Position numbers and translations under genes: made by a program
From: Cacconaster sp045599325
GTDB lineage: Bacteria > Bacteroidota > Bacteroidia > Bacteroidales > UBA932
Length of the DNA: 64,000 nt
Direction of reading: 5' to 3'
Assembly (NCBI GenBank): GCA_045599325.1
Contig: JAZRVT010000028.1
Span: forward strand, 1-64,000
Notes under the pieces: model-generated
Told to the model about the DNA's origin: nothing
Seen by the model: the letters and a program-made list of their open reading frames with translations, nothing else
Databases searched by the model: none
Part shown: positions 1 to 8,226 of the stretch, in pieces
How positions within the stretch are numbered: the stretch's first letter is position 1
Layout: every line of letters starts with the position of its first letter

Positions 1-407
1 TTGGTGAAACAGCCGCTGCGGCTGTAGGCGCCATCCTTCACATAGCAGTCGAACTGATGCGCCCGCCCGACCAGGTTCAGGATATGCATAAAGGTTACCT
101 GCGCCACGCTCTCAGTGGAATAGTCCACAGCGTTGCGCACCGGAATCCCCTTTGATGCGGCATAGGACGTGTCCACATTGTTGGTGCCTGTCGCAGCCAC
201 GCAGATGAGTTTCAGTGCAGGGTTGGAGTCAATCTCCTCCGGACCCATCCACACCTTGTTGGTGATCACCACGTCGAATCCCGATATCCTTTCCTTCGTC
301 TGCTCAGGAGAAGTGGAAGGGTAGGAGACATACTCCCCTAAAGAAGAGACAGACTCCAGGGAAACATCCTTCCCCAGAGTCTGTGCATCCAGAAATACTA
401 TTTTCAT
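1..407 (-). CDS. D-2-hydroxyacid dehydrogenase, N-terminal part (cut by window edge)
   Basis: The first 135 or so codons of an NAD(P)-dependent D-isomer-specific 2-hydroxyacid dehydrogenase, cut by the window edge. The translation begins MKIVFLDAQTLG and contains the family's N-terminal substrate-domain pattern: a middle stretch reading VVITNKVWMG, then LKLICVAATGTNNVD, then IPVRNAVDYSTESVAQ. This is typical of glycerate dehydrogenase/hydroxypyruvate reductase-like members. The Rossmann dinucleotide-binding domain and the catalytic Arg/Glu/His lie outside the window, so substrate cannot be assigned. The start codon is separated by only 2 bases from the stop of the upstream peptide transporter, so the two genes are very likely co-transcribed. 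Start chosen because it is the only ATG before the conserved beta strand. Confidence 0.88.
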   Translation of the reverse strand, partial: MKIVFLDAQTLGKDVSLESVSSLGEYVSYPSTSPEQTKERISGFDVVITNKVWMGPEEIDSNPALKLICVAATGTNNVDTSYAASKGIPVRNAVDYSTESVAQVTFMHILNLVGRAHQFDCYVKDGAYSRSGCFT

Positions 408-409
408 AG

Positions 410-1978
410 TTAGTCTTTGGTAACTTTCTCAAGCCATTTGACCATACCGAGCATCACGCTCATAGCCACTACGCAGACAATCAGGAACACCATCCAGCAT
501 TTCCAGATCGGCCAGGCGTTGTACATGATCGGGCCGACGAAGATGAAGAGGTTGCCCACTGCAGTTGCACCGAGCCAGAGGCCCTGGCAGAGGCCCTGCA
601 TATGCTTCGGGGCCACCTTCGACACGAATGAGAGTCCGAGAGGTGAGATGAAGAGTTCAGCCACTGTGAGGAAGAAGTAGGTGAGGATGAGCACCCACCA
701 GCCTGCCTTCATTCCTGCTGCATCTGCTACAGGCATTGCGCGGAAAGCTTCGCCTGAAGGATAGCCTGCGGTGGTTGAATAAAGCATAAGGAAGAGATAT
801 GCGAGACCGGTGATACCCATGCCGATAGCGATCTTGCGTGGGGTTGATACCGGTTTGCCCTTCTTGCTCAGGCGTCCGAAGAACCACATTATGATAGGGG
901 TGAGGACAATCACGAAGAACGGATTGACGGCCTGCCAGATTTCAGGGGCGATGGCGTCAGTCTTGACGAAGTCGCGTGCGAAGAGCGAGAGCGACTGGCC
1001 GTTCTGGTGGAATGAGAGCCAGAAGAAGATGCAGATGCCAAGCACTGCGAAGAGAGCTGCCATACGCTGCTTGATCTCCTTGGCCATAGCTGCCTTCTCT
1101 TCAGCGGTGTAGCCTTCAACCTCCTTGGATGCCTTCTTGGACGGCTCCGGAAGTCTCTTCTTGGTGGCGAGGAAGATGATCAGCGAGATGAGCATCGCTG
1201 CCACCGAAGCGAAGAATGAGAAGTGGACACCGGCGTTGAAGACCTCGAGGTAGTTCTGGCAGAATGCCATATCGACAGTTGCGGCGCCGCTTACGGAAGC
1301 CTGGTTAGCGAGTTCGGTGAGGTTCTGCATCTGCTCGGCTGCAAGGTTGCCGCCGTTGTCGACGAACTGGTGGCAGAGTGCAGGAAGACCGGCATTGTAG
1401 AGGAATCCGTTAGTCTTGAGCCACCAGCTGCGGAGCAGAGGGGCTACGAACGGAGCGATCAGTCCGCCGATGTTGATGAACACGTAGAATATCTGGAAAC
1501 CGGCGTCACGCTGGTCTTTCGCAGCCTTGAGGGCTTCAGGGCCATTCTTTGCAGCCTCAGCCTCGAAGTTGTCGTAAAGCTGTCCGACGATTGCCTGCAG
1601 ATTGCCCTTGAAGAGGCCGTTGCCGAAAGCGATCAGGAAGAGAGCGAGGCAGGTGAACGGAAGCAGCCAGCCTGTGTTGGTTGATGTCGCAGTGATAGGG
1701 ATGGCGAGGCATACATATCCGAGGGCCATGATGATGAGGCCTTTCTGGATTGTGCCCTTGTAGTTTCTGGTCCTGTCTGCGATGGTGCCGCCGACGAGGC
1801 TCAGCACATAGATTCCACAATAGAAGAATGAGTAGATGAGTGCGCTGGTCTGGTCAGGAATACCGAACTTGGAGCAGAGGAAGAGCACCAGCACCGCATT
1901 CATGATGTAGTAGCCGAAGCGTTCGCCCATATTGCTCAAAGCCGCAGCCAGCAGACCTTTAGGGTGATTTTTGAACAT
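410..1978 (-). CDS. POT-family proton-coupled peptide transporter
   Basis: A 522-residue, 12-14-segment inner-membrane protein of the proton-dependent oligopeptide transporter (POT/PTR2) family, which imports di- and tripeptides with protons. The N-terminal signature is recognisable: residues 16-24 read N-M-G-E-R-F-G-Y-Y, corresponding to the E-x-x-E-R-F-x-Y-Y motif. The first glutamate, which is proton-coupling in studied members, is an asparagine here (N16), while E19 and R20 are kept. A second conserved stretch, IGGLIAPFVAPLLRS, and a late ELFISPLGLSFVSKVAPK segment also fit the family. A TAACTTTG promoter element lies at 2020-2027. It precedes the dehydrogenase by 2 bases, forming a short operon. 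Peptide import is secure at family level; energetics are uncertain because of N16. Confidence 0.93.
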   Translation of the reverse strand: MFKNHPKGLLAAALSNMGERFGYYIMNAVLVLFLCSKFGIPDQTSALIYSFFYCGIYVLSLVGGTIADRTRNYKGTIQKGLIIMALGYVCLAIPITATSTNTGWLLPFTCLALFLIAFGNGLFKGNLQAIVGQLYDNFEAEAAKNGPEALKAAKDQRDAGFQIFYVFINIGGLIAPFVAPLLRSWWLKTNGFLYNAGLPALCHQFVDNGGNLAAEQMQNLTELANQASVSGAATVDMAFCQNYLEVFNAGVHFSFFASVAAMLISLIIFLATKKRLPEPSKKASKEVEGYTAEEKAAMAKEIKQRMAALFAVLGICIFFWLSFHQNGQSLSLFARDFVKTDAIAPEIWQAVNPFFVIVLTPIIMWFFGRLSKKGKPVSTPRKIAIGMGITGLAYLFLMLYSTTAGYPSGEAFRAMPVADAAGMKAGWWVLILTYFFLTVAELFISPLGLSFVSKVAPKHMQGLCQGLWLGATAVGNLFIFVGPIMYNAWPIWKCWMVFLIVCVVAMSVMLGMVKWLEKVTKD

Positions 1979-2019
1979 AGTTGGTTATTGTTTGGATTTT
2001 GAATATGCCAGTTGTCTTA

Positions 2020-2027
2020 CAAAGTTA
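2020..2027 (-). promoter_or_regulatory. Bacteroidota -7 promoter element (TAACTTTG)
   Basis: On the minus strand this reads TAACTTTG, matching the TAnnTTTG -7 consensus of the primary Bacteroidota sigma factor. It lies about 40 bases upstream of the peptide-transporter start. I could not find a well-placed -33 TTTG. Confidence 0.6.
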
Positions 2028-2093
2028 GCAAATTTTGGCAAAAAGCATTAACTTAGTCACCCCAAACTTGTACAAAGGAGACAAAATCGTTAT

Positions 2094-3023
2094 ATGAACC
2101 AATCTGTCACAAACGCTCTCGGCGCCCTGAAGACCTGGAAATTCTGGAAAGAACTGACAGTGCTGACTGTCGGAATGCTCATCGGAGGCGCCGCTGTTTA
2201 TTATTTCATGCTCCCGGGGAACCTCATCCTGGGCCAGGTCTCCGGTCTGGCAATGGTCATCACAGGCCTCTTCGGCCTGGCAGGGATCACAGTGAGAGTC
2301 TCTGTCGTCGTCACCCTGATCAACATCCTGCTGCTGATTCTGGCAATTTTTCTGGTGGGGAAGGAGTTCGGCGCCAAGAACATATACACCTCGCTCATCC
2401 TGGGCCCCTGCCTGGAGTTCTGGGACAGGGTCCTGCCGTACCAGAAACTTATGGAGCCCGGAGCGACATCTGTGATGAACGATGTATGGCTCGACCTGCT
2501 CTGCTTCGTGCTTGTGCTGAGCGTCTGCCAGACGATACTCTTCAGCGCCAACGCCTCTTCCGGTGGCCTTGACATCCTCGCAAAGATCGCTAACAAGTAT
2601 TTCCACTGGGATATAGGCACCTGCGTCACCATAACCGGAGCCCTCATCTGCTGCACGGCCTTTGCAGTCAACCCGTTCCGGCTCGTTGTGGTCGGTCTTG
2701 TGGGCACCTGGCTCAACGGCCTGACTCTGGATTACTTCATGGCAAGCATCAGCAGGCGCAAGAGAGTCTGCATCATCTCTGAACAGCACGAGACAATCAG
2801 AAAATATATCATTGAGCAGCTCAACCGCGGCTGCAGCCTCTACGATGTCACAGGCGGCTATGCCGGTGCAAAACAGGTCGAGATACAGGCACTGCTGACA
2901 AAAGACGAGTTCGCCAATCTGATGGAGTACATCAAGGACAACGACATCAAGTCATTCATCACTGCCGGCAATGTCAGCGAGGTCTACGGCCTCTGGCGGG
3001 GAAGGGGCAGGGAAAGCAGCTAG
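2094..3023 (+). CDS. YitT family membrane protein with DUF2179 domain
   Basis: A 309-residue integral membrane protein of the YitT family. About five or six hydrophobic segments occupy residues 20-215, including a GGAAVYYFMLPGNLILGQVSG stretch (only partly membrane) near residue 30 and an NASSGGLDILAKI segment near 155. The C-terminal 80 residues form a soluble DUF2179-type domain (YIIEQLNRGCSLYDVTGGYAG, ending LMEYIKDNDIKSFIT). Function is not established for this family; the soluble domain resembles small ligand-binding domains. The gene is transcribed away from the peptide transporter across a 115-base gap, and LemA follows 79 bases downstream on the same strand. Confidence 0.88.
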   Translation: MNQSVTNALGALKTWKFWKELTVLTVGMLIGGAAVYYFMLPGNLILGQVSGLAMVITGLFGLAGITVRVSVVVTLINILLLILAIFLVGKEFGAKNIYTSLILGPCLEFWDRVLPYQKLMEPGATSVMNDVWLDLLCFVLVLSVCQTILFSANASSGGLDILAKIANKYFHWDIGTCVTITGALICCTAFAVNPFRLVVVGLVGTWLNGLTLDYFMASISRRKRVCIISEQHETIRKYIIEQLNRGCSLYDVTGGYAGAKQVEIQALLTKDEFANLMEYIKDNDIKSFITAGNVSEVYGLWRGRGRESS

Positions 3024-3102
3024 GCCGGAGTTTTATGATTTCGGATTATTTTTCCTATATTTACAAATTGTAACAGAAATGAACTAATAAAATAAACTGA
3101 CT

Positions 3103-3648
3103 ATGACATTCCTCATTATTGCCATCATCGCAGTTGCAGTTCTCTACTTCATCTCCTGCCAGCGAAGCCTCGTCGGACTTGAAGAGATCTGTAAGAACGG
3201 CCTCAGCCAGATTGGCGTCCAGCAGGCAAGCCGCTGGGACGCTCTCAAAGCTCTCGCAGAAATGACCAAGAGCTATTCAGAATATGAGTACAAGACTTTG
3301 ACGGACATTATCGCACAGCGCAAACCTGTCAGCTCCTCCAGCACCACTGCGGATGCCAATGAACAGGAACGGCTCATATCTTCGGCAATGGCCCACATAA
3401 ATGTCGTTGCGGAAAAATATCCAGACCTCAAGTCGAACGAAATGTACATCAAGACTATGGACTCCATCAATACCTATGAGAACCAGGTGCGTATGAGCCG
3501 TATGGTTTACAACGACAGCGTAACCAAGTACAACAAGGCCATCCGTCAGTTCCCGAGCTCAATCGTAGCCTCCATACTCTCATTCTCAGTGCGTGAGTAT
3601 CTCTCTGAAGAGAAGGGCAAGACAGCGATGCCTTCAATGAAAATCTGA
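3103..3648 (+). CDS. lemA: LemA family protein
   Basis: A 181-residue LemA-family protein. A single N-terminal hydrophobic segment (residues 1-18, MTFLIIAIIAVAVLYFIS) anchors a long, mostly alpha-helical soluble domain. The family pattern is visible: RWDALKALAEMTKSYSEYEY near residue 43, then KYPDLKSNEMY near 105 and the late IRQFPSSIVASIL segment. Role is poorly defined across bacteria. The following gene, nine bases downstream, encodes a DUF2207 membrane protein with a glycine-rich tail, a pairing commonly seen for LemA, so the two probably act together at the envelope. A weak -7-like TATATTTA lies at 3056-3063, with one mismatch to consensus. Confidence 0.93.
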   Translation: MTFLIIAIIAVAVLYFISCQRSLVGLEEICKNGLSQIGVQQASRWDALKALAEMTKSYSEYEYKTLTDIIAQRKPVSSSSTTADANEQERLISSAMAHINVVAEKYPDLKSNEMYIKTMDSINTYENQVRMSRMVYNDSVTKYNKAIRQFPSSIVASILSFSVREYLSEEKGKTAMPSMKI

Positions 3649-3657
3649 CCGGGTCCT

Positions 3658-5331
3658 ATGAAAAGAATAATTGCCGCGCTTTTATGCGCGGCATCTGTTT
3701 TATTCTTCCCTGACGCTCTCCGCGCCCAGATCAGGGACATAGACATCTCTGTGACCCTCAATGACGACGGCAGCGCTCAGATCCGCGAGGTCTGGGATGT
3801 CACTGTCACAAAGGGCACAGAGTGGTATCTGGTGAGGGAGAACCTTGGCGATATCGCTGTCAGCGACCTTTCCGTGACTGATGAGACAGGTCTGAACTTC
3901 GTGAATGAAGGAGAGTGGAACGTTGACCGCAGTCTTTCACAGAAAGCCGGCCGGTGCGGCATTGTCCATAAGAGCAGCGGCTGTGAGATCTGCTGGGGTG
4001 TCGGAACCTATGCCGACCACATCTTCGACGTCTCCTATAAGATGACCAATGTGGTCAAGAGCGCCAACGACTATGACTTCCTCCATATGCAGTTCGTCTC
4101 CGACGAACTCTCCCCAGCACCTGAGCACGTCAGGGTCACCGTCTCCAAGCCCGGTTCCTGCCTCGATTCGACCTGGTGCCGCATCTGGGGCTTCGGCTTC
4201 TACGGTGAGATTTTCTTCCGCGACAGCTGCATAGTGGCAGAGTCCACTGAACCTTTTTCCTACAACAGCTCCGTCATCCTCCTGAACCGCTTCGACAAGG
4301 GCGTGTTCAACTCTCCGAGCATCCGCAACTGCGACTTCCAGGAGATTCAGGACAAGGCGTTCGAGGGGAGCAGCTATGTCGAAAAGGAAGAGAAAGGTTT
4401 GCTGTACAAGATATTCTTCGGTATCATTATGGTAGGGTTCTTCCTGCTCCTGCCGTTCCTTGTCATCTTCCTGGCCTTGTACACAAAGAGGAAATCAATG
4501 GAGAACGCCCTGGGCTTCAAGAAAATGTCAGATGTGCCATGGTCAAGGACGGTCCCTTACGGCGGCAGCCTGACTGTCCCGTACTATGTGATGACCAACT
4601 CTCTGGGAATGCTGAACAAGACTGACAATACCGTCGCCTCTGCGATGGTCCTCAAGATGGTTTATGAAGGTTTCCTCAATGTCACCAAGGACAGCCGTGA
4701 CAAAGTGAAGCTCACATTCAATGACAATGCAGACCTTTACAGGCTCTCCCAGACTGAAGTCGACCTCTACCGTATGATGAGGGAGTCCGCCGGCTCCGAC
4801 TGCATCCTCGAGGACAAGGAGTTCTCGAAATGGGCGTCAAAACACCGCAGCAGACTGGTGAACTGGACCAAGGCCGTCCGTGACGAAGGCTACAGCGGCC
4901 TCCTCAACGGTCAGTACTGTTCAGGCAAGGAGTATACTGCTGCCGGACGGGCCGAGAACCAGAATATCGTCGGTTTCAAGAAATATCTGGAGGACACGAC
5001 TCTCCTCAAGGAGCGCTCTTCTGAAGAGGTGGTCCTCTGGCGCGATTATATGCTCTTCGCATCTCTCTGCGGCATCGCGGACAAGGTGGCCAAGCAGCTC
5101 AAGGACATTGACCCTATTGCATTTGAGAAGATGACTTCTATGACTTACCACGATTTCTCATATGTGCTGAATATGTCGAACATGCTCAACCGGTCCATCG
5201 CTTCCAGCATGAATCAGCCATCTCACTACTCCGGTGGCGGAGGCTTCGGCAGCGGCGGCTTCGGAGGCCACGTCTCCTTCGGAGGTGGCGGCGGCTTCAG
5301 CGGCGGCGGCCACGGCGGCGGATCGAGATAA
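3658..5331 (+). CDS. DUF2207 domain membrane protein with glycine-rich C-terminus
   Basis: A 557-residue protein with a cleavable signal peptide (residues 1-23, ending LRAQ), a beta-rich extracytoplasmic DUF2207 domain (residues 25-240, opening IRDIDISVTLNDDGSAQIREVWDV), one transmembrane segment at about 247-272, and a cytoplasmic alpha-helical region to about 525. The last 30 or so residues are almost entirely Gly/Ser/Phe. This architecture, with the low-complexity glycine tail, is the standard one for DUF2207 proteins that sit beside LemA. No catalytic motif is seen and the molecular function is unknown. It starts 9 bases after lemA and is surely in the same transcript. Three cysteines near residues 100-110 lie in the exported domain. 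Confidence 0.9.
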   Translation: MKRIIAALLCAASVLFFPDALRAQIRDIDISVTLNDDGSAQIREVWDVTVTKGTEWYLVRENLGDIAVSDLSVTDETGLNFVNEGEWNVDRSLSQKAGRCGIVHKSSGCEICWGVGTYADHIFDVSYKMTNVVKSANDYDFLHMQFVSDELSPAPEHVRVTVSKPGSCLDSTWCRIWGFGFYGEIFFRDSCIVAESTEPFSYNSSVILLNRFDKGVFNSPSIRNCDFQEIQDKAFEGSSYVEKEEKGLLYKIFFGIIMVGFFLLLPFLVIFLALYTKRKSMENALGFKKMSDVPWSRTVPYGGSLTVPYYVMTNSLGMLNKTDNTVASAMVLKMVYEGFLNVTKDSRDKVKLTFNDNADLYRLSQTEVDLYRMMRESAGSDCILEDKEFSKWASKHRSRLVNWTKAVRDEGYSGLLNGQYCSGKEYTAAGRAENQNIVGFKKYLEDTTLLKERSSEEVVLWRDYMLFASLCGIADKVAKQLKDIDPIAFEKMTSMTYHDFSYVLNMSNMLNRSIASSMNQPSHYSGGGGFGSGGFGGHVSFGGGGGFSGGGHGGGSR

Positions 5332-5370
5332 AATTTTTATAATTTTTGATACACTTTTACAAAAAAGTCG

Positions 5371-5378
5371 TATATTTG
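5371..5378 (+). promoter_or_regulatory. -7 promoter element of tRNA-Leu (TATATTTG)
   Basis: TATATTTG matches the TAnnTTTG consensus and lies 21 bases before the tRNA-Leu 5' end. A TTTG that could be the -33 box is at 5345-5348, with a spacer of 22 bases, slightly longer than usual. Confidence 0.65.
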
Positions 5379-5399
5379 CAATCCCAATCGAGAACACCT

Positions 5400-5485
5400 G
5401 CCCAGGTGGTGAAATTGGTAGACACGCTAGCTTGAGGGGCTAGTGCCTGCTATAGGGCGTGCAAGTTCGAGTCTTGTCCTGGGCA
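5400..5485 (+). tRNA. tRNA-Leu (anticodon GAG)
   Basis: An 86-base cloverleaf with the long variable arm expected for leucine. The acceptor stem pairs GCCCAGG with CCTGGGC. The anticodon stem CTAGC/GCTAG encloses the loop TTGAGGG, giving anticodon GAG (codon CUC). The T-arm contains GTTCGAG. The 3' CCA is not encoded (the DNA continues ACAG), so it must be added by the nucleotidyltransferase. Its own promoter lies at 5371-5378 and a terminator follows immediately. Confidence 0.96.
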
Positions 5486-5488
5486 CAG

Positions 5489-5519
5489 AAAGGAAACCGT
5501 AAATGGTTTCCTTTTTTTT
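5489..5519 (+). terminator. Rho-independent terminator after tRNA-Leu
   Basis: A stem AAGGAAACC/GGTTTCCTT with a short loop is followed by a run of eight T. It closes the single-gene tRNA-Leu transcript. Confidence 0.85.
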
Positions 5520-5546
5520 GTTAATTTCGCGGAAAACAAGACCATT

Positions 5547-6143
5547 ATGAAGAAGTTTCACCTTTTATTCGCAGCTGTTGTGCTGATGCTGTCAGCCGCT
5601 TCCTGCTGCAACCAGACAGAACAGCCTATGAGCAAAGATTTCCTTGACCTCGCAAAGGAGCGCTATTCAGTGCGCAAATTCACCGACACTCCTGTCGAAC
5701 AGGAGAAGATCGACCTTATCATCGAAGCCGGCAAGGTGGCCCCGACCGCTGTCAACAAGCAGCCTCAGGTTATCTATGTTGTGAAGTCCGAAGAGGGGAT
5801 GGCAAAGATGAACCAGCTTACACGCTGCATCTTCGGTGCGCCTCAGGCATTCATTTTCTGCTATGACGATGAGGTCGTATGCAAGAGAGGAGAGAACGGC
5901 AACTACGGCGAGATTGACGTCACCATAGTGCTCACGCATATGATGATGGAGGCAGCCAATCTCGGGATTGGAACCTGCTGCGTCGGAATGTTCAACCCTG
6001 CCGAGCTCAGTGCAGCATTCGGGCTTCCTGCCAACATCCACCCGATTCTCCTGATGCCTTTCGGCTATGCCGCTGAAGACGCCGAGCCTTCACCGATGCA
6101 CACCACTTTCAGGCCTCTCGAAGAGACGGTCAAGTATCTGTAG
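5547..6143 (+). CDS. Nitroreductase-family protein with lipoprotein signal peptide
   Basis: A 198-residue FMN-dependent nitroreductase-fold protein. The catalytic domain starts near residue 28 with the family opening LAKERYSVRKFTDTPV, followed by AGKVAPTAVNKQPQ and a C-terminal GIGTCCVGMF stretch that contacts flavin in relatives. Unusually, the first 20 residues form a clear lipoprotein signal (charged MKK, hydrophobic core, then LSAASC with cysteines at 20-21), so the protein should be exported and lipid-anchored. A cytoplasmic form starting at Met28 is possible but would leave a perfect signal peptide unexplained. Substrate is unknown. It stands alone, convergent with the PPTase gene 22 bases downstream. 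Confidence 0.87.
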   Translation: MKKFHLLFAAVVLMLSAASCCNQTEQPMSKDFLDLAKERYSVRKFTDTPVEQEKIDLIIEAGKVAPTAVNKQPQVIYVVKSEEGMAKMNQLTRCIFGAPQAFIFCYDDEVVCKRGENGNYGEIDVTIVLTHMMMEAANLGIGTCCVGMFNPAELSAAFGLPANIHPILLMPFGYAAEDAEPSPMHTTFRPLEETVKYL

Positions 6144-6165
6144 CGAATCCAAAGCCCGCTGGACG

Positions 6166-6807
6166 TCAGCGGACTTTATGCTGGCAGACGGTCCGGACGC
6201 AGCGGTGCTCTGTGTCTATAACGGTGTTGTAGATGACGGCGGCGCCGGAAGCGGCCGGACTTCCGTCTGCCTGCGGCCCGCCGGCTGGGGCACCAAAGAC
6301 AGGTGAGGCATCGGCTGCGGCGCCGAGGAGTTTCTGAAGGGCTTCGCGGCGGGTCCAACGTTCGGTGAAGGCCGTGCAGGGGTCCGGGGCGGAGGTAATC
6401 TCCGCGACTTCGGCCTCGCCGAAGCAGTAGCGGCAGAGGTCCAGGTCCAGTTCCCCGGCAATCTCTTCGATGTCGCATCCGACAGGAGCGTCGCTGATGA
6501 CGCACATCACACCTTTCCTGCAGTGGCTCAGGTTGAAATGAATGTCCGGATGGCACTTCAGGCGCGGCTTGCCGTTCTCATTGTATTCGAACTCAGGATC
6601 CTCGTCGAGACCGTACATCTCCTTCAGGCCCTGCTTGAGCAGCAGCCAGGCCTTGGCGCAGAGCACGCGGTCAATGTCGAAGCGGTAGATAAGGGCTTTC
6701 TGCCGCCTCCATTCCGGCAGCGCCTCAAGGTCTCTGCGCAGTTCCTCCTGCGTGACACTCTCCGGTCTGTCGAACAGAAATACCTGTAATCTGCGACCGT
6801 CTGACAT
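6166..6807 (-). CDS. 4'-phosphopantetheinyl transferase superfamily protein
   Basis: A 213-residue Sfp-like enzyme that would transfer phosphopantetheine from CoA to a carrier protein serine. The family motifs are in order: PDIHFNLSHCRKGVMC near residue 91, the metal-binding GCDIEEI near 109, and the W-T-R-R-E-A-L-Q-K helix near 150. The C-terminal 50 residues after this helix are unusual: an Ala/Gly/Pro-rich, very GC-rich low-complexity stretch precedes a short beta-like end. It lies six bases downstream of the M64 peptidase gene on the same strand, so the two are probably co-transcribed. Its carrier-protein target is not visible in the window. Confidence 0.87.
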   Translation of the reverse strand: MSDGRRLQVFLFDRPESVTQEELRRDLEALPEWRRQKALIYRFDIDRVLCAKAWLLLKQGLKEMYGLDEDPEFEYNENGKPRLKCHPDIHFNLSHCRKGVMCVISDAPVGCDIEEIAGELDLDLCRYCFGEAEVAEITSAPDPCTAFTERWTRREALQKLLGAAADASPVFGAPAGGPQADGSPAASGAAVIYNTVIDTEHRCVRTVCQHKVR

Positions 6808-6813
6808 TCCTCG

Positions 6814-8109
6814 CTATCTGCAGTAGAAGTCAATCATCCTGCTGATGGCACGCTGGCAGACAGGACAGAAGGCAGGAGCTGTGTTGTTGAGCATACGGCA
6901 CTCCTCATACGGCCTCCAGCAGCCCTTGGCGACATAGCCGGCCCCTTCGAAGAGCCCGACACCCTCGACGTCCATCATATCGGCCCATTTCGAGCCGAAG
7001 TCCACCTGCGTGGTTATGTTGTCCTCCCACGGTTCGACGCCCTCGGGATAGTAGTCCTCATAGGCAGTCTCGGACTCATAATATTCGTCTGCGAGACCCG
7101 CGAAGCTGTGGCCGAACTCGTGGATGAAGACAGGGTCTGAACGGCTGTTGTCGGAGGTGCCGAGAGCATATGAGTTGTAGATTCCTCCGCCGCCGTACTT
7201 GTCCTCATTGGCGATGATGAAAATGGTGTCGAAGCCGACGCCGGAGAGTGCGTCAGCGATCTTCCTGTGGTTGAATATGGTCAGATACCTGTCGATATAG
7301 AAGGTGTCGAACGAGGAGTCCATCACTGTGTTCCGCCACTGTCCCTCCTGAGGTATGTCGGTTCCTTCCTCTTCTGACACGCTCTCCACCAGCGTTACGT
7401 TGAAGTCGTCGCGGCGGCTGGCATAAGGCTCCATTGAGAACAGGTATTCTGTCATCCTTGCGGCATCGGTGCGGAACTTGTCCATCTGTGCGGCAGTGTA
7501 GCCCTCTGCGAGGAACACCAGGTCCACCTTGTGCTTCGGGTCGCCGCTTTTCTGGAGACAGCTCTTCGCATACTTGTCGCTGCCCGGGATGATGTGCCTG
7601 TCCGAAGGGTCGACCTCGAATTCCTGCATCACCTCGAAACGGCCAGTCCTGCGGATTCTCTCATACAGCACTATGCGCACAGACTGCTTCGGGAAAGGCA
7701 TCCATACTGTCTGGTTGCCGGCCATAGAGAGGCGCGATGCCTGCTCTGTTGTGGTCCATTCCTCGAAAAGGGTGCAGAAACTGGTTGAGAAAATGAGGGT
7801 CTCGCCGGCGAACGCTTCGAGGCAGTACTGCCCGTAGCCGAAGCGGTTGATGAGAGAGGCGTGGGAGCCTGCCCATTCGGACTCGCGGTAGAGCTCGCTC
7901 AGACAGCAGTTCTGCGCTTCCCTGTTGCCTGTGAAGACCAGGTCGATGCGCAGCCTCTCTCCTGTGAAATATGTGTCATAATCAGGGTCTTCGGTGCAGA
8001 TGGACGATACTGTGCCGTCGCCTTTTACGGATTCGCCGTTGTCAGCAGGAGCGCTGCTGCAGGCGCAGATGACAAGCGCTGTCAGAACAGCAGAAAGAAT
8101 TCTTTTCAT
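6814..8109 (-). CDS. M64 family metallopeptidase (IgA peptidase-like) lipoprotein
   Basis: A 431-residue exported zinc peptidase of family M64, whose members include IgA-cleaving enzymes of gut bacteria. It has a lipoprotein signal (cysteine at about residue 16, CACSS). An N-terminal beta-rich M64_N-type domain fills residues 40-180. The catalytic domain begins at KVDLVFLAEGYTAAQMDKF and holds the zinc site HEFGHSFAGLADEYY. The C-terminal end is cysteine-rich (CRPYEECRMLNNTAPAFCPVC). Length and order fit the Bacteroidota M64 proteins. The substrate cannot be read from sequence, so 'IgA' should not be taken literally. A promoter-like TACCTTAG with one mismatch lies at 8128-8135 on the minus strand. 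Confidence 0.93.
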   Translation of the reverse strand: MKRILSAVLTALVICACSSAPADNGESVKGDGTVSSICTEDPDYDTYFTGERLRIDLVFTGNREAQNCCLSELYRESEWAGSHASLINRFGYGQYCLEAFAGETLIFSTSFCTLFEEWTTTEQASRLSMAGNQTVWMPFPKQSVRIVLYERIRRTGRFEVMQEFEVDPSDRHIIPGSDKYAKSCLQKSGDPKHKVDLVFLAEGYTAAQMDKFRTDAARMTEYLFSMEPYASRRDDFNVTLVESVSEEEGTDIPQEGQWRNTVMDSSFDTFYIDRYLTIFNHRKIADALSGVGFDTIFIIANEDKYGGGGIYNSYALGTSDNSRSDPVFIHEFGHSFAGLADEYYESETAYEDYYPEGVEPWEDNITTQVDFGSKWADMMDVEGVGLFEGAGYVAKGCWRPYEECRMLNNTAPAFCPVCQRAISRMIDFYCR

Positions 8110-8170
8110 ATGGAGTGGTTTTGAACTGCTAAGGTAAGAATAATCTTCCGCTCACGAGCAAGGAACGCAT

Positions 8171-8198
8171 AAAAAAGGCCGGTCTCGCGGCCGGCCTT
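8171..8198 (-). terminator. Rho-independent terminator of the peptide-use operon
   Basis: On the minus strand a stem AAGGCCGG/CCGGCCTT with a small GC-rich loop is followed by a run of T. It lies just past the stop of the 1495-residue esterase protein and marks the end of the eight-gene operon that starts at 23756. Confidence 0.85.
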
Positions 8199-8226
8199 AG
8201 TGACAGATAACTAATTATTAACCAAT

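Noticed and set aside
3056..3063. TATATTTA as a promoter for lemA
   Set aside because: One mismatch at the last, well-conserved G and no -33 box; too weak to list as a feature.
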